Positions 26,601-37,136 of a DNA stretch of 64,000 nt are shown here, in pieces; within the stretch, counting starts at the first letter, position 1, and each line of letters opens with the position of its first letter. The DNA is from Bacillota bacterium. Lineage in GTDB: Bacteria > Bacillota > Desulfotomaculia > Desulfotomaculales > Ammonificaceae. The notes under the pieces were generated by a model that did not search any database, was not told the origin of the DNA, and saw nothing but the letters and a program-made list of their open reading frames with translations. The stretch covers positions 1 through 64,000 of the forward strand of contig JBFMBK010000003.1 of the NCBI GenBank assembly GCA_040755295.1, written 5' to 3'. A program made the translations under genes and the position numbers.

Positions 26601-28103
26601 GTGATTCTTTATGAAAGTACAAGGGGTGAAGCGCCGCGGGTCGGAGCGGCGCAGGCGATCCGTGAGGGGATTGCTCCGGACGGAGGGCTTTATGTGCCCG
26701 AAGTTTTACCGTTAATTGACGACAAGGCGATTAATGGTCTGTTGGCGCTGTCCTACCAGGACCGGGCGCAAAGGATTCTGACCCCTTTTCTTTCAGACTT
26801 TGAGGCGGAAGAAATAAGGGCCTGTATCGGGGCGGCCTATAATGCGAAGAAGTTTCAAGCCCCCGAAATAGCACCGCTGCGAACGTTAGGCGACCGATCT
26901 TATATACTTGAACTGTGGCACGGACCGACCTATGCCTTTAAAGACCTGGCCCTGCAGATTCTGCCCCACCTCCTCACCTTATCGGTTAAAAAAACACGCA
27001 GTGACGCAGAAGTGGTCATCCTGGTCGCTACCTCCGGCGATACCGGAAAGGCGGCGCTGGAAGGGTTCAGAGATGTATCTGGAACGAAAATAATAGTTTT
27101 CTTCCCGGAGGAGGGGGTAAGCGAGGTCCAAAAACGCCAGATGGTTACACAGGAGGGGCGGAACACCTTTGTAGTGGGGGTAAAGGGCAACTTTGACGAC
27201 GCCCAAACCGGTGTTAAGGATATTTTCAGCGACGCTGAAATCAAAGAGCGCCTGAGAAGAGAAGGATACGAATTTTCATCCGCCAACTCCATCAACTGGG
27301 GCAGGCTTCTTCCCCAGATCGTCTACTACTTTTCGGCGTACGCGACACTGCTCTGGGAAAACGCGGTAAGGCCCGGGGAATTAATCAACTTCGTCGTTCC
27401 TACCGGTAATTTCGGTAACATACTTGCCGGGTTCTATGCGCGGGCGATGGGGCTGCCGGTAAAGCGGCTGATCCTTGCCGCTAATTCGAACAATGTACTT
27501 ACCGAGTTTGTGCGCAGCGGTATCTATGACCGGCGGCGGCCTTTCTATAAAACCATTTCCCCGTCCATGGACATCCTCATATCCAGTAACCTGGAGCGTC
27601 TGCTTTACGAGGTTACAGGCAAGGATGACGCCCGGCTTCGCGGTTGGATGCGTGGGTTAAGGGAAACCGGCGCGTATGAAGTGGAGGCCGTCGTGCGCGA
27701 GCGGATAGGGGAGGCAATCTGGTCGGACTGGGCGCCGGACGAGACGGCGATAGAGACGATCAGGCGGACGTATTCGGATCATGGGTATGTCCTTGACCCG
27801 CACACCGCGGTGGCCCGTTCGGTTTATGAACGATACAAGAGTTACAGCGGGGACGACGCCACGACGGTGGTGCTTTCTACCGCAAGTCCCTTCAAGTTTA
27901 ACCGGGATGTGACCCGAGCGCTCTTGGGGCCATCGGCCGTGCAGGGGAGGGACGAGTTCCAGCTTCTCGATGTCCTGGCGGAATACACCGGATGGCAGGT
28001 GCCGCCGGGGCTTGGAAAAATTGCCGAGAAACCCGTCCTCCACCGGCGAGTCGTCCGGAAGGAGGAAATGAAGAGTGCGGTGCGGGAGATCCTCGGAGTG
28101 TAG
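26601..28103 (+). CDS. thrC: Threonine synthase
   Basis: This protein of about 500 residues converts O-phosphohomoserine to threonine using pyridoxal phosphate. The N-terminus ILYESTRGEAPRVGAAQAIR is the classic threonine synthase opening. The PLP lysine lies in WHGPTYAFKDLALQILP near residue 115. Substrate and phosphate-binding segments include VATSGDTGKAALEGF, SSANSINWGRLLPQIVYYF and VPTGNFGNILAGFYA. This is the long, bacterial class I form. Two GTG codons (26595 and 26601) compete; 26601 is at the better distance from TAGGGGG. It is an isolated biosynthetic gene with no hom or thrB neighbour. Confidence 0.92.
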   Translation: MILYESTRGEAPRVGAAQAIREGIAPDGGLYVPEVLPLIDDKAINGLLALSYQDRAQRILTPFLSDFEAEEIRACIGAAYNAKKFQAPEIAPLRTLGDRSYILELWHGPTYAFKDLALQILPHLLTLSVKKTRSDAEVVILVATSGDTGKAALEGFRDVSGTKIIVFFPEEGVSEVQKRQMVTQEGRNTFVVGVKGNFDDAQTGVKDIFSDAEIKERLRREGYEFSSANSINWGRLLPQIVYYFSAYATLLWENAVRPGELINFVVPTGNFGNILAGFYARAMGLPVKRLILAANSNNVLTEFVRSGIYDRRRPFYKTISPSMDILISSNLERLLYEVTGKDDARLRGWMRGLRETGAYEVEAVVRERIGEAIWSDWAPDETAIETIRRTYSDHGYVLDPHTAVARSVYERYKSYSGDDATTVVLSTASPFKFNRDVTRALLGPSAVQGRDEFQLLDVLAEYTGWQVPPGLGKIAEKPVLHRRVVRKEEMKSAVREILGV

Positions 28104-28139
28104 GAGGAAGACGCAAAACGTTAAGGAAGGCGGTTAAGC

Positions 28140-29507
28140 ATGAACGATGATTTTCCGGTTCCCGAATCAGCGGATATAGTGGTCGTCGGCGGCAGCGTGG
28201 GAGGGCTTACCGCGGCTACAATGGCCAAGCGGCATTATCCCGATAAAAGTGTGGCTCTGATACGGCGGGATTCCCCTGTGCCGATCCCCTGCGGTATTCC
28301 ATACCTGTTCGGTACCATAGGCGCCGTTGAGCGGAACCTTGTTCCCGATGCGGTGCTGGATTATGAAGAGATCGACCTGGTCGAGGACGAGGTCACCGCG
28401 ATTGACCGGGAAGCAGCCAAGGTAAAACTGAGTGACGGAACGACGGTAGGCTACGGCAAACTGATTCTTGCCACCGGTTCTACACCGATAATACCGCCGA
28501 TTCCCGGCGCGAATAAGAAAAATGTGTTCACCATCAAAAAGAACCCGGAGGCGCTCGAAGAGTTTCTTGAGGTTTTAAAGGCAGCGCAGGACGTGGTGAT
28601 AGTCGGCGGCGGTTTTATCGGCGTGGAATTCGCCGAGGAAATACGAAAGTACAGCGATAAAAACGTCACCGTGGTGGAAATACTGCCCCACTGCCTGATG
28701 CTTTCTTTTGACGAGGTCTTCTGTGTTGCGGCGGAGAAAGAACTTGCCGGCGCGGGTGTGAATGTTTTGACCGGTCTTAAGGTGGAGGAAATAACGGGCG
28801 GGGATAAAGCCGCGGGTGTGCGTCTTTCAAACGGAGAAGAGATTAAGGCGGATGTGGTTCTGGTTTCGGCGGGTGTGCGGCCGAATATAGAACTCGCCCG
28901 GCAGGCCGGTCTTAAAGCGGACGGGAACGGCATATGGGTGGACCGCGCCATGCGGACGGAGGATAAAAACATTCTTGCGTGCGGTGACTGCGCCGCTAAA
29001 ACGTCGTTTTTCAAAGGTAAAACAAGCCTTGTCAGGCTGGCTTCGGTGGCGACGATGGAAGCGCGGATCGCCGTGGTCAATCTGTATTCAGTCCGGCGTG
29101 AGAATGTCGGGACCATCGGAGTGGTGTCAACGGTGGTTGGAAAGTGCACGCTCGGCGCCGCGGGGCTTACGGAAGACCTAGCCCGGCGCGAAGGTTACGA
29201 AGTTATCGCGGTACAGGCGACCTCGCCCAACCGCCATCCGAAGGTGATGCCCGGAATGGTTGAAACCAAGGTCAAGCTGGTCTTTGAAAAGTTCACGGGA
29301 AGGATCCTCGGAGGTCAGGCCATGGGCGGGGAGAGCGTCGGCGAACTGGTGAACGTCATTTCGGCGTGTATACTCAACCGGATGACTTATAACGATATGG
29401 CGACCTTCCAGATGGGGACACATCCGCTGCTCACCGCCGCGCCGACGAATTATTACCTGACGGTGGCCGCCGACATGGCGGCGCAGAAGGCTTTCACCAG
29501 CCGTTAG
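28140..29507 (+). CDS. FAD-dependent NAD(P)H:disulfide oxidoreductase, CoADR/Nox-like
   Basis: This 455-residue flavoprotein belongs to the group containing CoA-disulfide reductases, NADH oxidases and NADPH-dependent sulfur reductases. The FAD Rossmann motif ADIVVVGGSVGGLTAATMAK is near residue 12. The redox-active Cys is in SPVPIPCGIPYLFG near residue 48, as in single-cysteine CoADR enzymes. The NAD-binding motif VVIVGGGFIGVEFAEEI is near residue 155, and the second FAD motif ILACGDCAAKTSFF is near residue 280. The C-terminal dimerisation domain includes GMVETKVKLVFEKFTGRILG. It follows thrC by 36 bases with AAGGAAGGCGGTTAAGC before the ATG. The electron acceptor (CoA disulfide, polysulfide or O2) cannot be told from sequence. 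Confidence 0.87.
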   Translation: MNDDFPVPESADIVVVGGSVGGLTAATMAKRHYPDKSVALIRRDSPVPIPCGIPYLFGTIGAVERNLVPDAVLDYEEIDLVEDEVTAIDREAAKVKLSDGTTVGYGKLILATGSTPIIPPIPGANKKNVFTIKKNPEALEEFLEVLKAAQDVVIVGGGFIGVEFAEEIRKYSDKNVTVVEILPHCLMLSFDEVFCVAAEKELAGAGVNVLTGLKVEEITGGDKAAGVRLSNGEEIKADVVLVSAGVRPNIELARQAGLKADGNGIWVDRAMRTEDKNILACGDCAAKTSFFKGKTSLVRLASVATMEARIAVVNLYSVRRENVGTIGVVSTVVGKCTLGAAGLTEDLARREGYEVIAVQATSPNRHPKVMPGMVETKVKLVFEKFTGRILGGQAMGGESVGELVNVISACILNRMTYNDMATFQMGTHPLLTAAPTNYYLTVAADMAAQKAFTSR

Positions 29508-29799
29508 ACGGAAACCGCACTTATCAGAGGTGTTTTGATTGGGAAGTGGGAACCGTACACCTCGGTTCTCACTTCTATATAGAGAGACCGTAATCCGGGG
29601 GTGTTTCCTAATACGTACAAAGCCCACCGGCGCTGGCTCAAGAACAACACCCACATTTTGCGGAGCTGAATACGGCGGACCGGGTTGCGGCGGTCGGCGG
29701 ACCTGTCGGTTGGGCGGAGACAGCTCGTAAAACTATTAAAATACCGTCCGCCGGAAGATCATAAAAGAAACAAGAGTATTTTCGAAAAGGAGTTTTACT
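29508..29799 (+). other. Intergenic region with a 13-bp stem-loop
   Basis: GAAGTGGGAACCG (29543-29555) pairs with CGGTTCTCACTTC (29563-29575) with one G-T pair and a 7-base loop. No T-tract follows, so it may be a weak terminator or a repeat unit of the GAAGT family. No gene was recognised in the rest. Confidence 0.45.
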
Positions 29800-30375
29800 G
29801 TGAAAAAGATAACCAGGTCTCCGTCAACCGTTCTCTTCCCGGCGCCGGTGGTGCTGGTGACCTCAGCGGCGCTCGACGGCAGACCGAACGTATTTACCGT
29901 CGCCTGGACCGCCACCGTCAACTCCATTCCCCCGATGATATCGATCAGCGCCCGGCCGGCCACGTATTCGCACGGCCTGATCAAGCAGTCCGGAGAATTT
30001 GTCGTGAACATACCAAACGTGAAACTTGTTTGGGAGGTTGACTACTGCGGAATGGTTTCCGGCCGCGACGTGGATAAATTCGCGGCCACAGGGCTGACAC
30101 CGATGCCGGCAAAGCACGTGAGGGCGCCGTTGATCGAAGAGTGCCCCGTAAATATCGAATGCCGGGTTACTCAAACGCTTAAACCGGGCGGTCACGAGAT
30201 GTTTCTGGGTGAAATACTTGCAGTGCATTTTAACGAGGATGCGGTCGACGAAAAAGGTCAGCCGGATATCGACAGGATAAGTCCTTATGCCTATTGCGCC
30301 TCGGGATATCGCTTGATTGGGGAGAAAATAGGTCATTACGGCTTCTCCAAGAAACAGCCGAGAAATGGAACGTGA
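29800..30375 (+). CDS. Flavin reductase family protein
   Basis: This 191-residue protein has the flavin reductase-like FMN-binding split-barrel fold. Typical elements are LFPAPVVLVTSAALDGRPNV near residue 12, then FTVAWTATVNSIPPMISISA, the ATYSHGLIKQSGEFVVNIPN segment and the DVDKFAATGLTPMPAKHVRA region. The ending GYRLIGEKIGHYGFSKK is common in clostridial members. Such proteins bind FMN and either reduce free flavin or act as flavoredoxin-like electron carriers. The start is GTG 29800 after AAAAGGAGTTTTACT. It may work with nearby redox enzymes, but no partner is fixed by the sequence. Confidence 0.88.
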   Translation: MKKITRSPSTVLFPAPVVLVTSAALDGRPNVFTVAWTATVNSIPPMISISARPATYSHGLIKQSGEFVVNIPNVKLVWEVDYCGMVSGRDVDKFAATGLTPMPAKHVRAPLIEECPVNIECRVTQTLKPGGHEMFLGEILAVHFNEDAVDEKGQPDIDRISPYAYCASGYRLIGEKIGHYGFSKKQPRNGT

Positions 30376-30431
30376 GAAGCGGAAGGTGGCAGAAGATATA
30401 AGACCGCTAAGGCGAGGTTGAATGATTTCGG

Positions 30432-30740
30432 CTAAATGGGGTTGTTATTATCGAACCCTTGCCTTTCAATACGATCTCCACAACCACCGGGTGAATCTTT
30501 GAAGGTTTTGAGGGGCAGTATGCGTTCGCGCCATTCGTTCACAATGCGGTTGATAAAGTATGCAATTGAGATTATCTGCACGCCTCTCGGTTCTTTTTCA
30601 AAAAGCGCCCCTATTTTCGGGATCAGTCTGTTGGCGCGCGCGGTAAAATCTTTACGTATTTCTTCGTCCTCTTCGATTATAGATTTCAAATCTTCCGCTA
30701 TGCATATCAGCGCTTCCAGCCGTGAATTAGGAGTCTGCAT
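30432..30740 (-). CDS. Hypothetical helical protein, about 102 aa
   Basis: ATG 30740 (MQTPNSRLEALICIAEDLKS) lies 9 bases after CCGGAGGG. A TTG two codons upstream is too close to the binding site. The protein is mostly amphipathic helix (IIEEDEEIRKDFTARANRLI, IISIAYFINRIVNEWRERI). It follows the candidate selenoprotein gene by about 30 bases on the same strand and so is probably co-transcribed with it. The family is not recognised. Confidence 0.5.
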   Translation of the reverse strand: MQTPNSRLEALICIAEDLKSIIEEDEEIRKDFTARANRLIPKIGALFEKEPRGVQIISIAYFINRIVNEWRERILPLKTFKDSPGGCGDRIERQGFDNNNPI

Positions 30741-30769
30741 TTCCAATTTCCCTCCGGAAAAAAAACGGA

Positions 30770-31237
30770 CTACCCTGCAACGATATTTAAAGGTTTTTTT
30801 ACGCCCTTATCTTCGAGCAGCTGATCGATGGTCATACCGGTGACGGCTCTGAGGTCCCTTACGGTGAAGTAGGCGTCGTACGCGGCGTGATAGCCGAAGG
30901 GCTGATCCGCGCCGACCATTACGTCCTTCCAGTCGGCGTTAAAGTGTTTGCTGAAGGCTGATTGCAGCGCTTCCATAGAGTCTATGTCTTCGGGTAAGTC
31001 AAGCCAGAGCTTTCCGAGGCTGCCTACGGCAACCACCCGCCGGGGTACGATTCACCCGGTTTCATAAAAATATACGGGGTAATCCCCGGTCTGTTCCGGC
31101 GTGAATCGTTCGGAAAACAGGCGTAGAGCGGCGCCGTGCATTGTACCGTAAGCTACCAGAGGGTGACCTGCCGCTATACCAAGCGCCGACGAACACTGGC
31201 CGCAGCCCAGCGCTACCAGCAGAAATCGAGAACCCAT
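30770..31237 (-). CDS. Candidate selenoprotein, in-frame TGA at codon 62
   Basis: A 155-codon frame starts at ATG 31237 after CTTGGGAGGTATTTA and is interrupted only by TGA at 31054-31052. The first part begins MGSRFLLVALGCGQCSSALG and ends PVYFYETG. After the TGA the same frame continues IVPRRVVAVGSLGKLWLDLP and ends GVKKPLNIVAG at 30770. Seventeen bases after the TGA the RNA can fold GGUUGCC-GUA-GGCAGCC, the size and place expected of a bacterial SECIS. The organism must decode UGA as selenocysteine because its formate dehydrogenase requires it. The CGQC motif plus a possible Sec suggests redox chemistry. The family is not recognised. The alternative is a nonsense mutation or two separate ORFs; the second half has no good binding site. 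Confidence 0.55.
31018..31054 (-). promoter_or_regulatory. Putative SECIS hairpin after in-frame UGA
   Basis: On the minus strand UGA at 31054-31052 is followed after 17 bases by GGUUGCC (31034-31028), loop GUA and GGCAGCC (31024-31018), a 7-bp stem with one U-G pair. The apical loop holds the GU that SelB-type SECIS loops favour, though the loop is short. Distance and size fit bacterial SECIS rules. Confidence 0.45.
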
Positions 31238-31369
31238 TAAATACCTCCCAAGAGAACCGGTTACAAATCGAAGGTCTTTAGTATGGCAATCGTTAAATAA
31301 TTATAGCGCAATTCTAGGTTGCCTCGAAAGAAGATTTAATAAGGACGAACATATAGAGCCGGATAAAAA

Positions 31370-31396
31370 AAAAGACCCCCGCAAAGGGGGTCTTTT

Positions 31397-31398
<2 letters not shown>
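31370..31398. terminator. Terminator of the groESL operon
   Basis: GACCCCC (31374-31380) and GGGGGTC (31386-31392) form the stem around GCAAA, flanked by A-run and T-run, so it can act in both directions. On the minus strand it begins at the groEL stop codon. Confidence 0.85.
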
Positions 31399-33028
<1,630 letters not shown>

Positions 33029-33075
33029 TTACTTTTACCTCCTTCAAAGGCTTTAAAATTTAATTATCAATCGAA

Positions 33076-33357
33076 TTAGATTACGCCAAGGATGTCGCTC
33101 TCGCGTAAGATCAGATACTCTTCGCCGTCGAGTTTGATCTCGTTTCCGGCGTATTTGGAGTAGAGCACCTGGTCCCCCACCTTCAGGTCAATGGGTACTC
33201 GCTGCCCGTTGTCAAGAAGACGACCAGAACCCACCGCCATGACCTCTCCCTTCTGCGGCTTTTCTTTGGCGGTGTCCGGCAGCACGATGCCGCCCTTGGT
33301 CACTTCCTCCATCGGCAGAGGTTTAACCACTACCCGTTCTCCTAAAGGCCTTATCAA
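33076..33357 (-). CDS. groES: Co-chaperonin GroES
   Basis: This 93-residue lid protein of the GroEL chamber begins [20 protein letters not shown]. The mobile loop [19 protein letters not shown] and the ending [13 protein letters not shown] are canonical. The start at 33357 lies after AAAAGGAGGGGTTATC and is a non-ATG codon (TTG). It is the first gene of the groESL operon. Confidence 0.97.
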   Translation of the reverse strand: MIRPLGERVVVKPLPMEEVTKGGIVLPDTAKEKPQKGEVMAVGSGRLLDNGQRVPIDLKVGDQVLYSKYAGNEIKLDGEEYLILRESDILGVI

Positions 33358-33385
33358 AGATAACCCCTCCTTTTAAGTTAAACTG

Positions 33386-33412
33386 TTAGCACTCGATTTA
33401 ATTGAGTGCTAA
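33386..33412 (-). promoter_or_regulatory. CIRCE operator of groESL
   Basis: TTAGCACTC-(9)-GAGTGCTAA at 33386-33412 is a perfect CIRCE inverted repeat, the binding site of the HrcA heat-shock repressor. On the minus strand a TATATT -10 just upstream pairs with TTTACC at 17 bases, so the operator covers the transcription start. HrcA itself is not encoded in this window. Confidence 0.95.
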
Positions 33413-33429
33413 CAAATAATATAACGAAA

Positions 33430-33864
33430 TCGTGCATAAAGGTAAACTGTCAAATAGCCTAAATATCAGCTTTCAGGCGGTAGCAATATTTAATTATCCT
33501 AAAAAAACGGCCCGTATTCTCTTGTTTCACCAAATTTTAAGCTCATGTGATTTCGGCACAAGATAGTTTTGCTAAATAATCTTACCGTTTCCAAGGAAAA
33601 TTATTCGTAATCGGTGTATCTGTCACGTAATCAAACTAATAATCATCCTATCGCGTTACTCAAAAGAAACGTCGAAAGAACGCCGGGTTGATTGGCCCTG
33701 AAAATAGACTTTCTACGGCGGAATTATGGCTGCTCAAGACAATTATTTTGACACTTCGCGCCCGGCGGGTCTATCCTTAACTGAAACATGAATAAATGTA
33801 TCAATTTTCATGTTGGCTAAATTGTTAGTTAAGCCTATACTTTCCTTAAAGGAAGGAAAGCGGT
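33430..33864 (+). promoter_or_regulatory. Intergenic region with promoter for the folate gene
   Basis: There is no gene in this AT-rich stretch. TTGGCT (33813-33818) and TATACT (33836-33841) with a 17-base spacer lie just upstream of AAAGGAAGGAAAGCGGT and the ATG at 33865, forming a likely sigma-A promoter for the following genes. Confidence 0.5.
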
Positions 33865-34467
33865 ATGCAAGACACGCTTCATTGGAGAAAGGAAGAAGCA
33901 CGGGCGGTCCTTCTGAAGCGGCGCGACGCGCTTATTAAGGAAACGGTTAAGGATTGGGGAGAGACAATTCAGGAGAGCGTTCGTCGGCTGCCGCTTTTCC
34001 AGGGCGCGCGGATAATAATGTTTTACGCGCCTTTCCGCAACGAGGTCGAGACAGAGGGTCTTATAAAGGAAGCGCTCGCCGCGGGGAAACGTGTCGTATT
34101 TCCCGTGGCTGACAAGGTGAACAGGGAGCTTGTTGCCCGGCAGATAATGCGTTACCCGGATGATCTTACGCCCGGAGCTTACAACATCCTTGAGCCGCTG
34201 TCGTCGTGTCCGGTAATAGCGGCGAAAGAAGTTGACCTGATCTTTGTGCCGGGCGCGGCTTTTGACCCCCAAGGCTACCGTTTGGGCTACGGGGGAGGGT
34301 ATTACGACCGGTTTTTGCCGAGGACAAAAGGTATTTCCATCGGGTTGGCTTATCACTTTCAATTACTGGTCACCGTTTTCCCGGAGGAACACGACTGGCC
34401 GGTGAACTTTGTTGTAACCGAGGACGTGACGATCGAAACAAACGCGGAGGCGAGGCGGAGGAAATGA
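33865..34467 (+). CDS. 5-formyltetrahydrofolate cyclo-ligase
   Basis: This 200-residue enzyme makes 5,10-methenyl-THF from 5-formyl-THF with ATP, returning folate to the one-carbon pool. The signature VPGAAFDPQGYRLGYGGGYY and DRFL near residue 130 is diagnostic. N-terminal WRKEEARAVLLKRRDAL and MFYAPFRNEVETEGLI fit the fold. Its stop overlaps the start of the NuoE-like gene by four bases, placing it at the head of the formate dehydrogenase operon. That is sensible, because formate enters the same folate pathway in acetogenic or syntrophic metabolism. Confidence 0.93.
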   Translation: MQDTLHWRKEEARAVLLKRRDALIKETVKDWGETIQESVRRLPLFQGARIIMFYAPFRNEVETEGLIKEALAAGKRVVFPVADKVNRELVARQIMRYPDDLTPGAYNILEPLSSCPVIAAKEVDLIFVPGAAFDPQGYRLGYGGGYYDRFLPRTKGISIGLAYHFQLLVTVFPEEHDWPVNFVVTEDVTIETNAEARRRK

Positions 34468-34943
34468 GGTATCTGTGCAGCGCACAATTGGAGGAAGACC
34501 CGGAACTTAATGCGATCGTTGACCTTTATCGGAACAGACCTGAGCAGTTAATTGCGGCGCTTCTAGCCGTCCAAAAGCTGTACGGATACCTGCCGGAGGC
34601 GGCCATGCGCTCGTTAGCGAAAGAACTAAAGGTGCCTTTCAGCAAAATATATGGTGCGGCGACGTTCTACTCACAGTTCAGGTTAAAACCGCGCGGCCGC
34701 CATCTGGCAAGCGTCTGTCTCGGAACGGCCTGCCAGGTTCGCGGCGGCGAACGGATATACCGCAGGGTAAAACGCGAACTGGGAGTGAAATTAGGGGAGA
34801 CCACTCCTGACGGCCGTTTTACCCTTGAAACGGTTTCATGCGTCGGAGCGTGCGGCATGGCGCCGGTCGTTATCGTCGATGAGCATACCCACGGGAGGCA
34901 AACGCCGGAAAAGGCGGTAAAGGTTATCAATTCTTACGATTAA
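34464..34943 (+). CDS. NuoE-like [2Fe-2S] subunit of formate dehydrogenase complex
   Basis: This 159-residue protein is of the NuoE / HndA / HydC family, a thioredoxin-fold subunit with one [2Fe-2S] cluster. Its ligands are in ASVCLGTACQVRGGERI and TVSCVGACGMAPVVIVDE, giving the C-x4-C ... C-x3-C pattern. The helical N-terminus contains LIAALLAVQKLYGYLPEAAM and VPFSKIYGAATFYSQFRL, as in the family. It overlaps the preceding ligase gene and precedes the NuoF-like gene. It would help pass electrons between NuoF flavin and the formate dehydrogenase subunit in the cytoplasm. Confidence 0.92.
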   Translation: MRYLCSAQLEEDPELNAIVDLYRNRPEQLIAALLAVQKLYGYLPEAAMRSLAKELKVPFSKIYGAATFYSQFRLKPRGRHLASVCLGTACQVRGGERIYRRVKRELGVKLGETTPDGRFTLETVSCVGACGMAPVVIVDEHTHGRQTPEKAVKVINSYD

Positions 34944-35058
34944 GGTAAAGACAAGGGATATATAACGTCTTCTTTCGTTAAAAAAGAAGTCAGAACATTT
35001 TTATTACCCTTAAGCCGTGAATAAGCAAAGAAGTGTGACGTGAGAGGTTGGGTATTCT

Positions 35059-37014
35059 GTGGGTTCTTTAATGGAAAAATGCTGTAACCAATGCAGGCAT
35101 TCACCAGCAACTCCCTGTAAAGATTATGTTAATTGCCGGGTGGAAGGGCCGATTTGTCACGACGACCAGAAGTGTAAAGAAAAGCGCCGGGAGTTCCTGA
35201 AACATATCGTTACCGAACCGGGGGCCGAACGCAAAAAGGTTGTGCTCTGCGGGGGGCTGAACTGCGGTTCAGCCGGGGCTTTCAGCCTGGCCGATGTTTT
35301 TCGCGACGAAATTGAGAAACAGGGGCTCGGTGACTTAACCACGGTGGTGCTTTCAGGATGCAGAGGATTCTGCGAGCAGGGACCGAGCGTAATAATCGAG
35401 CCGGACCGGACTTTTTACCGGTGGGTCACCCGGGAGGATATTCCCGAAATTGTAAGTGTGCATCTAAAAGAAGGCGGGGTCGTTGAAAGACTTCTTTACC
35501 AGGACCCGCAGACCGGTTTACTCTGCCGAACCTGCGACGATATACCTTTCTATCAGCGGCAGATGAAGGTGGTTCTGAAGCATTGCGGTTTTATAGACCC
35601 GGAAGACATCAGCGAGTATATAGCGGTCGGCGGTTATCGGGCTCTCGCACAGGCCGTGAACGACATGAAACCTGACGGCGTACTCGAGGAGATAAAGAAG
35701 TCCGGTCTGCGGGGACGCGGAGGCGCCGGTTTTCCCACCGGCAAAAAGTGGGACACGGCGCGCCGGGTGCCTGCCGACAAGCGATACGTTATATGTAACG
35801 CCGACGAAGGAGACCCGGGTGCTTTTATGGACCGCGCGGTTCTTGAAGGGAACCCTCATTCCGTTCTTGAAGGGATGCTGCTGTGCGCGTACGTGGTCGG
35901 GTCGGATGAAGGATATATTTATGTGCGGGCTGAGTACCCCCTGGCGGTAAGACGCTTGCGTATCGCGATCGAGCAGGCCGAACGGTACGGACTTCTTGGA
36001 ACCGACATATTGGGTTCGGGAATGAATTTCAACATTAAAATTAATGAGGGCGCAGGGGCTTTCGTGTGCGGTGAATCAACGGCGCTTATGTCTTCGATAG
36101 AAGGAAACCGGGGCATTCCGCGGATCAAGGTGCCCCGCTCAACCGAGAAGGGCCTTTTCGGCAAACCGACGGTGCTGAATAACGTTGAGACCTTCGCCAA
36201 TGTCCCAAAGATAGTAGTAAACGGGGGCGGGTGGTTCGCCTCCGTGGGCACGGAAAGAAGCAAAGGAACAAAGATCTTTGCATTAAGCGGGAAGGTGCAG
36301 AACACGGGATTGGTCGAGGTCCCCATGGGAATAACCCTCCGGGATCTGATCTTCGGAATCGGCGGCGGTATTAAGGGCGGCGGTAAGTTTAAGGCCCTGC
36401 AGATAGGCGGTCCTTCCGGCGGCAGCCTTCCCGAAGACATGCTTGATCTACCGATAGATTATGAATCACTGACCGGAGCCGGGGCGATGATGGGATCGGG
36501 AAGCATCGTGGTTATGGACGATGAAAACTGCATGGTGAACATGGCCCGCTTCTTCCTGAACTTCACAGAACGCGAGTCCTGTGGAAAGTGTACTCCCTGT
36601 CGCGAGGGGACCACCAGAATGCTTGAAATATTGGAGCGAATAACCACCGGTAACGGAAATTTGAACGATATTCCGCTTCTCGAATATCTTGGTGGAGTTG
36701 TAAAGACAACCGCTTTCTGCGGTTTGGGAACGTCGGCCCCTAATCCGGTTTTAACCACGTTGAGTTATTTCCGGAACGAGTATCTTAGACATATAAGGGA
36801 TAGACGCTGTCCGGCCGGGGAATGTCTTGCCCTGCGCCAGTTTATCATTATGACCGATAAATGCTCCGGCTGCGGCGCATGCGCGTTTGTGTGTCCGGCA
36901 AAGGCAATAAGCGGTGAAAAGAAGAAACCTCACCAAATAGACCTTGACGCGTGTATCAGGTGCGGGCGCTGCTACGAGATATGCAAAAAATATAAGGCCA
37001 TTAAGCGGCGCTGA
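35059..37014 (+). CDS. NuoF-like NAD(P)/FMN subunit of formate dehydrogenase complex
   Basis: This 651-residue flavoprotein is of the HndC/HydB (NuoF-like) type. Domains in order are a Cys-rich N-terminal segment (CCNQCRHSPATPCKDYVNC), a thioredoxin-like [2Fe-2S] domain (VVLCGGLNCGSAGAF, LSGCRGFCEQGPSV), and an FMN/NAD site (SGLRGRGGAGFPTGKKWDTA; ICNADEGDPGAFMDRAVLEG). A 4Fe-4S site (ESCGKCTPCREGTTRMLEI) and a C-terminal 2x[4Fe-4S] ferredoxin domain (CSGCGACAFVCPAKAI; CIRCGRCYEICKKYKAI) complete it. The GTG start 35059 follows GAGAGGTTGGGTATTCT. This type transfers electrons to NAD(P)+ and in some relatives takes part in flavin-based bifurcation with ferredoxin. Confidence 0.93.
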   Translation: MGSLMEKCCNQCRHSPATPCKDYVNCRVEGPICHDDQKCKEKRREFLKHIVTEPGAERKKVVLCGGLNCGSAGAFSLADVFRDEIEKQGLGDLTTVVLSGCRGFCEQGPSVIIEPDRTFYRWVTREDIPEIVSVHLKEGGVVERLLYQDPQTGLLCRTCDDIPFYQRQMKVVLKHCGFIDPEDISEYIAVGGYRALAQAVNDMKPDGVLEEIKKSGLRGRGGAGFPTGKKWDTARRVPADKRYVICNADEGDPGAFMDRAVLEGNPHSVLEGMLLCAYVVGSDEGYIYVRAEYPLAVRRLRIAIEQAERYGLLGTDILGSGMNFNIKINEGAGAFVCGESTALMSSIEGNRGIPRIKVPRSTEKGLFGKPTVLNNVETFANVPKIVVNGGGWFASVGTERSKGTKIFALSGKVQNTGLVEVPMGITLRDLIFGIGGGIKGGGKFKALQIGGPSGGSLPEDMLDLPIDYESLTGAGAMMGSGSIVVMDDENCMVNMARFFLNFTERESCGKCTPCREGTTRMLEILERITTGNGNLNDIPLLEYLGGVVKTTAFCGLGTSAPNPVLTTLSYFRNEYLRHIRDRRCPAGECLALRQFIIMTDKCSGCGACAFVCPAKAISGEKKKPHQIDLDACIRCGRCYEICKKYKAIKRR

Positions 37015-37136
37015 ATAGAGCCGGGTGTTCTGCCGGGTGCTTGCCCGGGTAGACATCGGGAACTGTTCAAGGCATAGGTTTTCGGATGAAAAACGCGGCT
37101 GAATGCCGGGCAGCAGTATCATAGGGGGTAAGCCTT

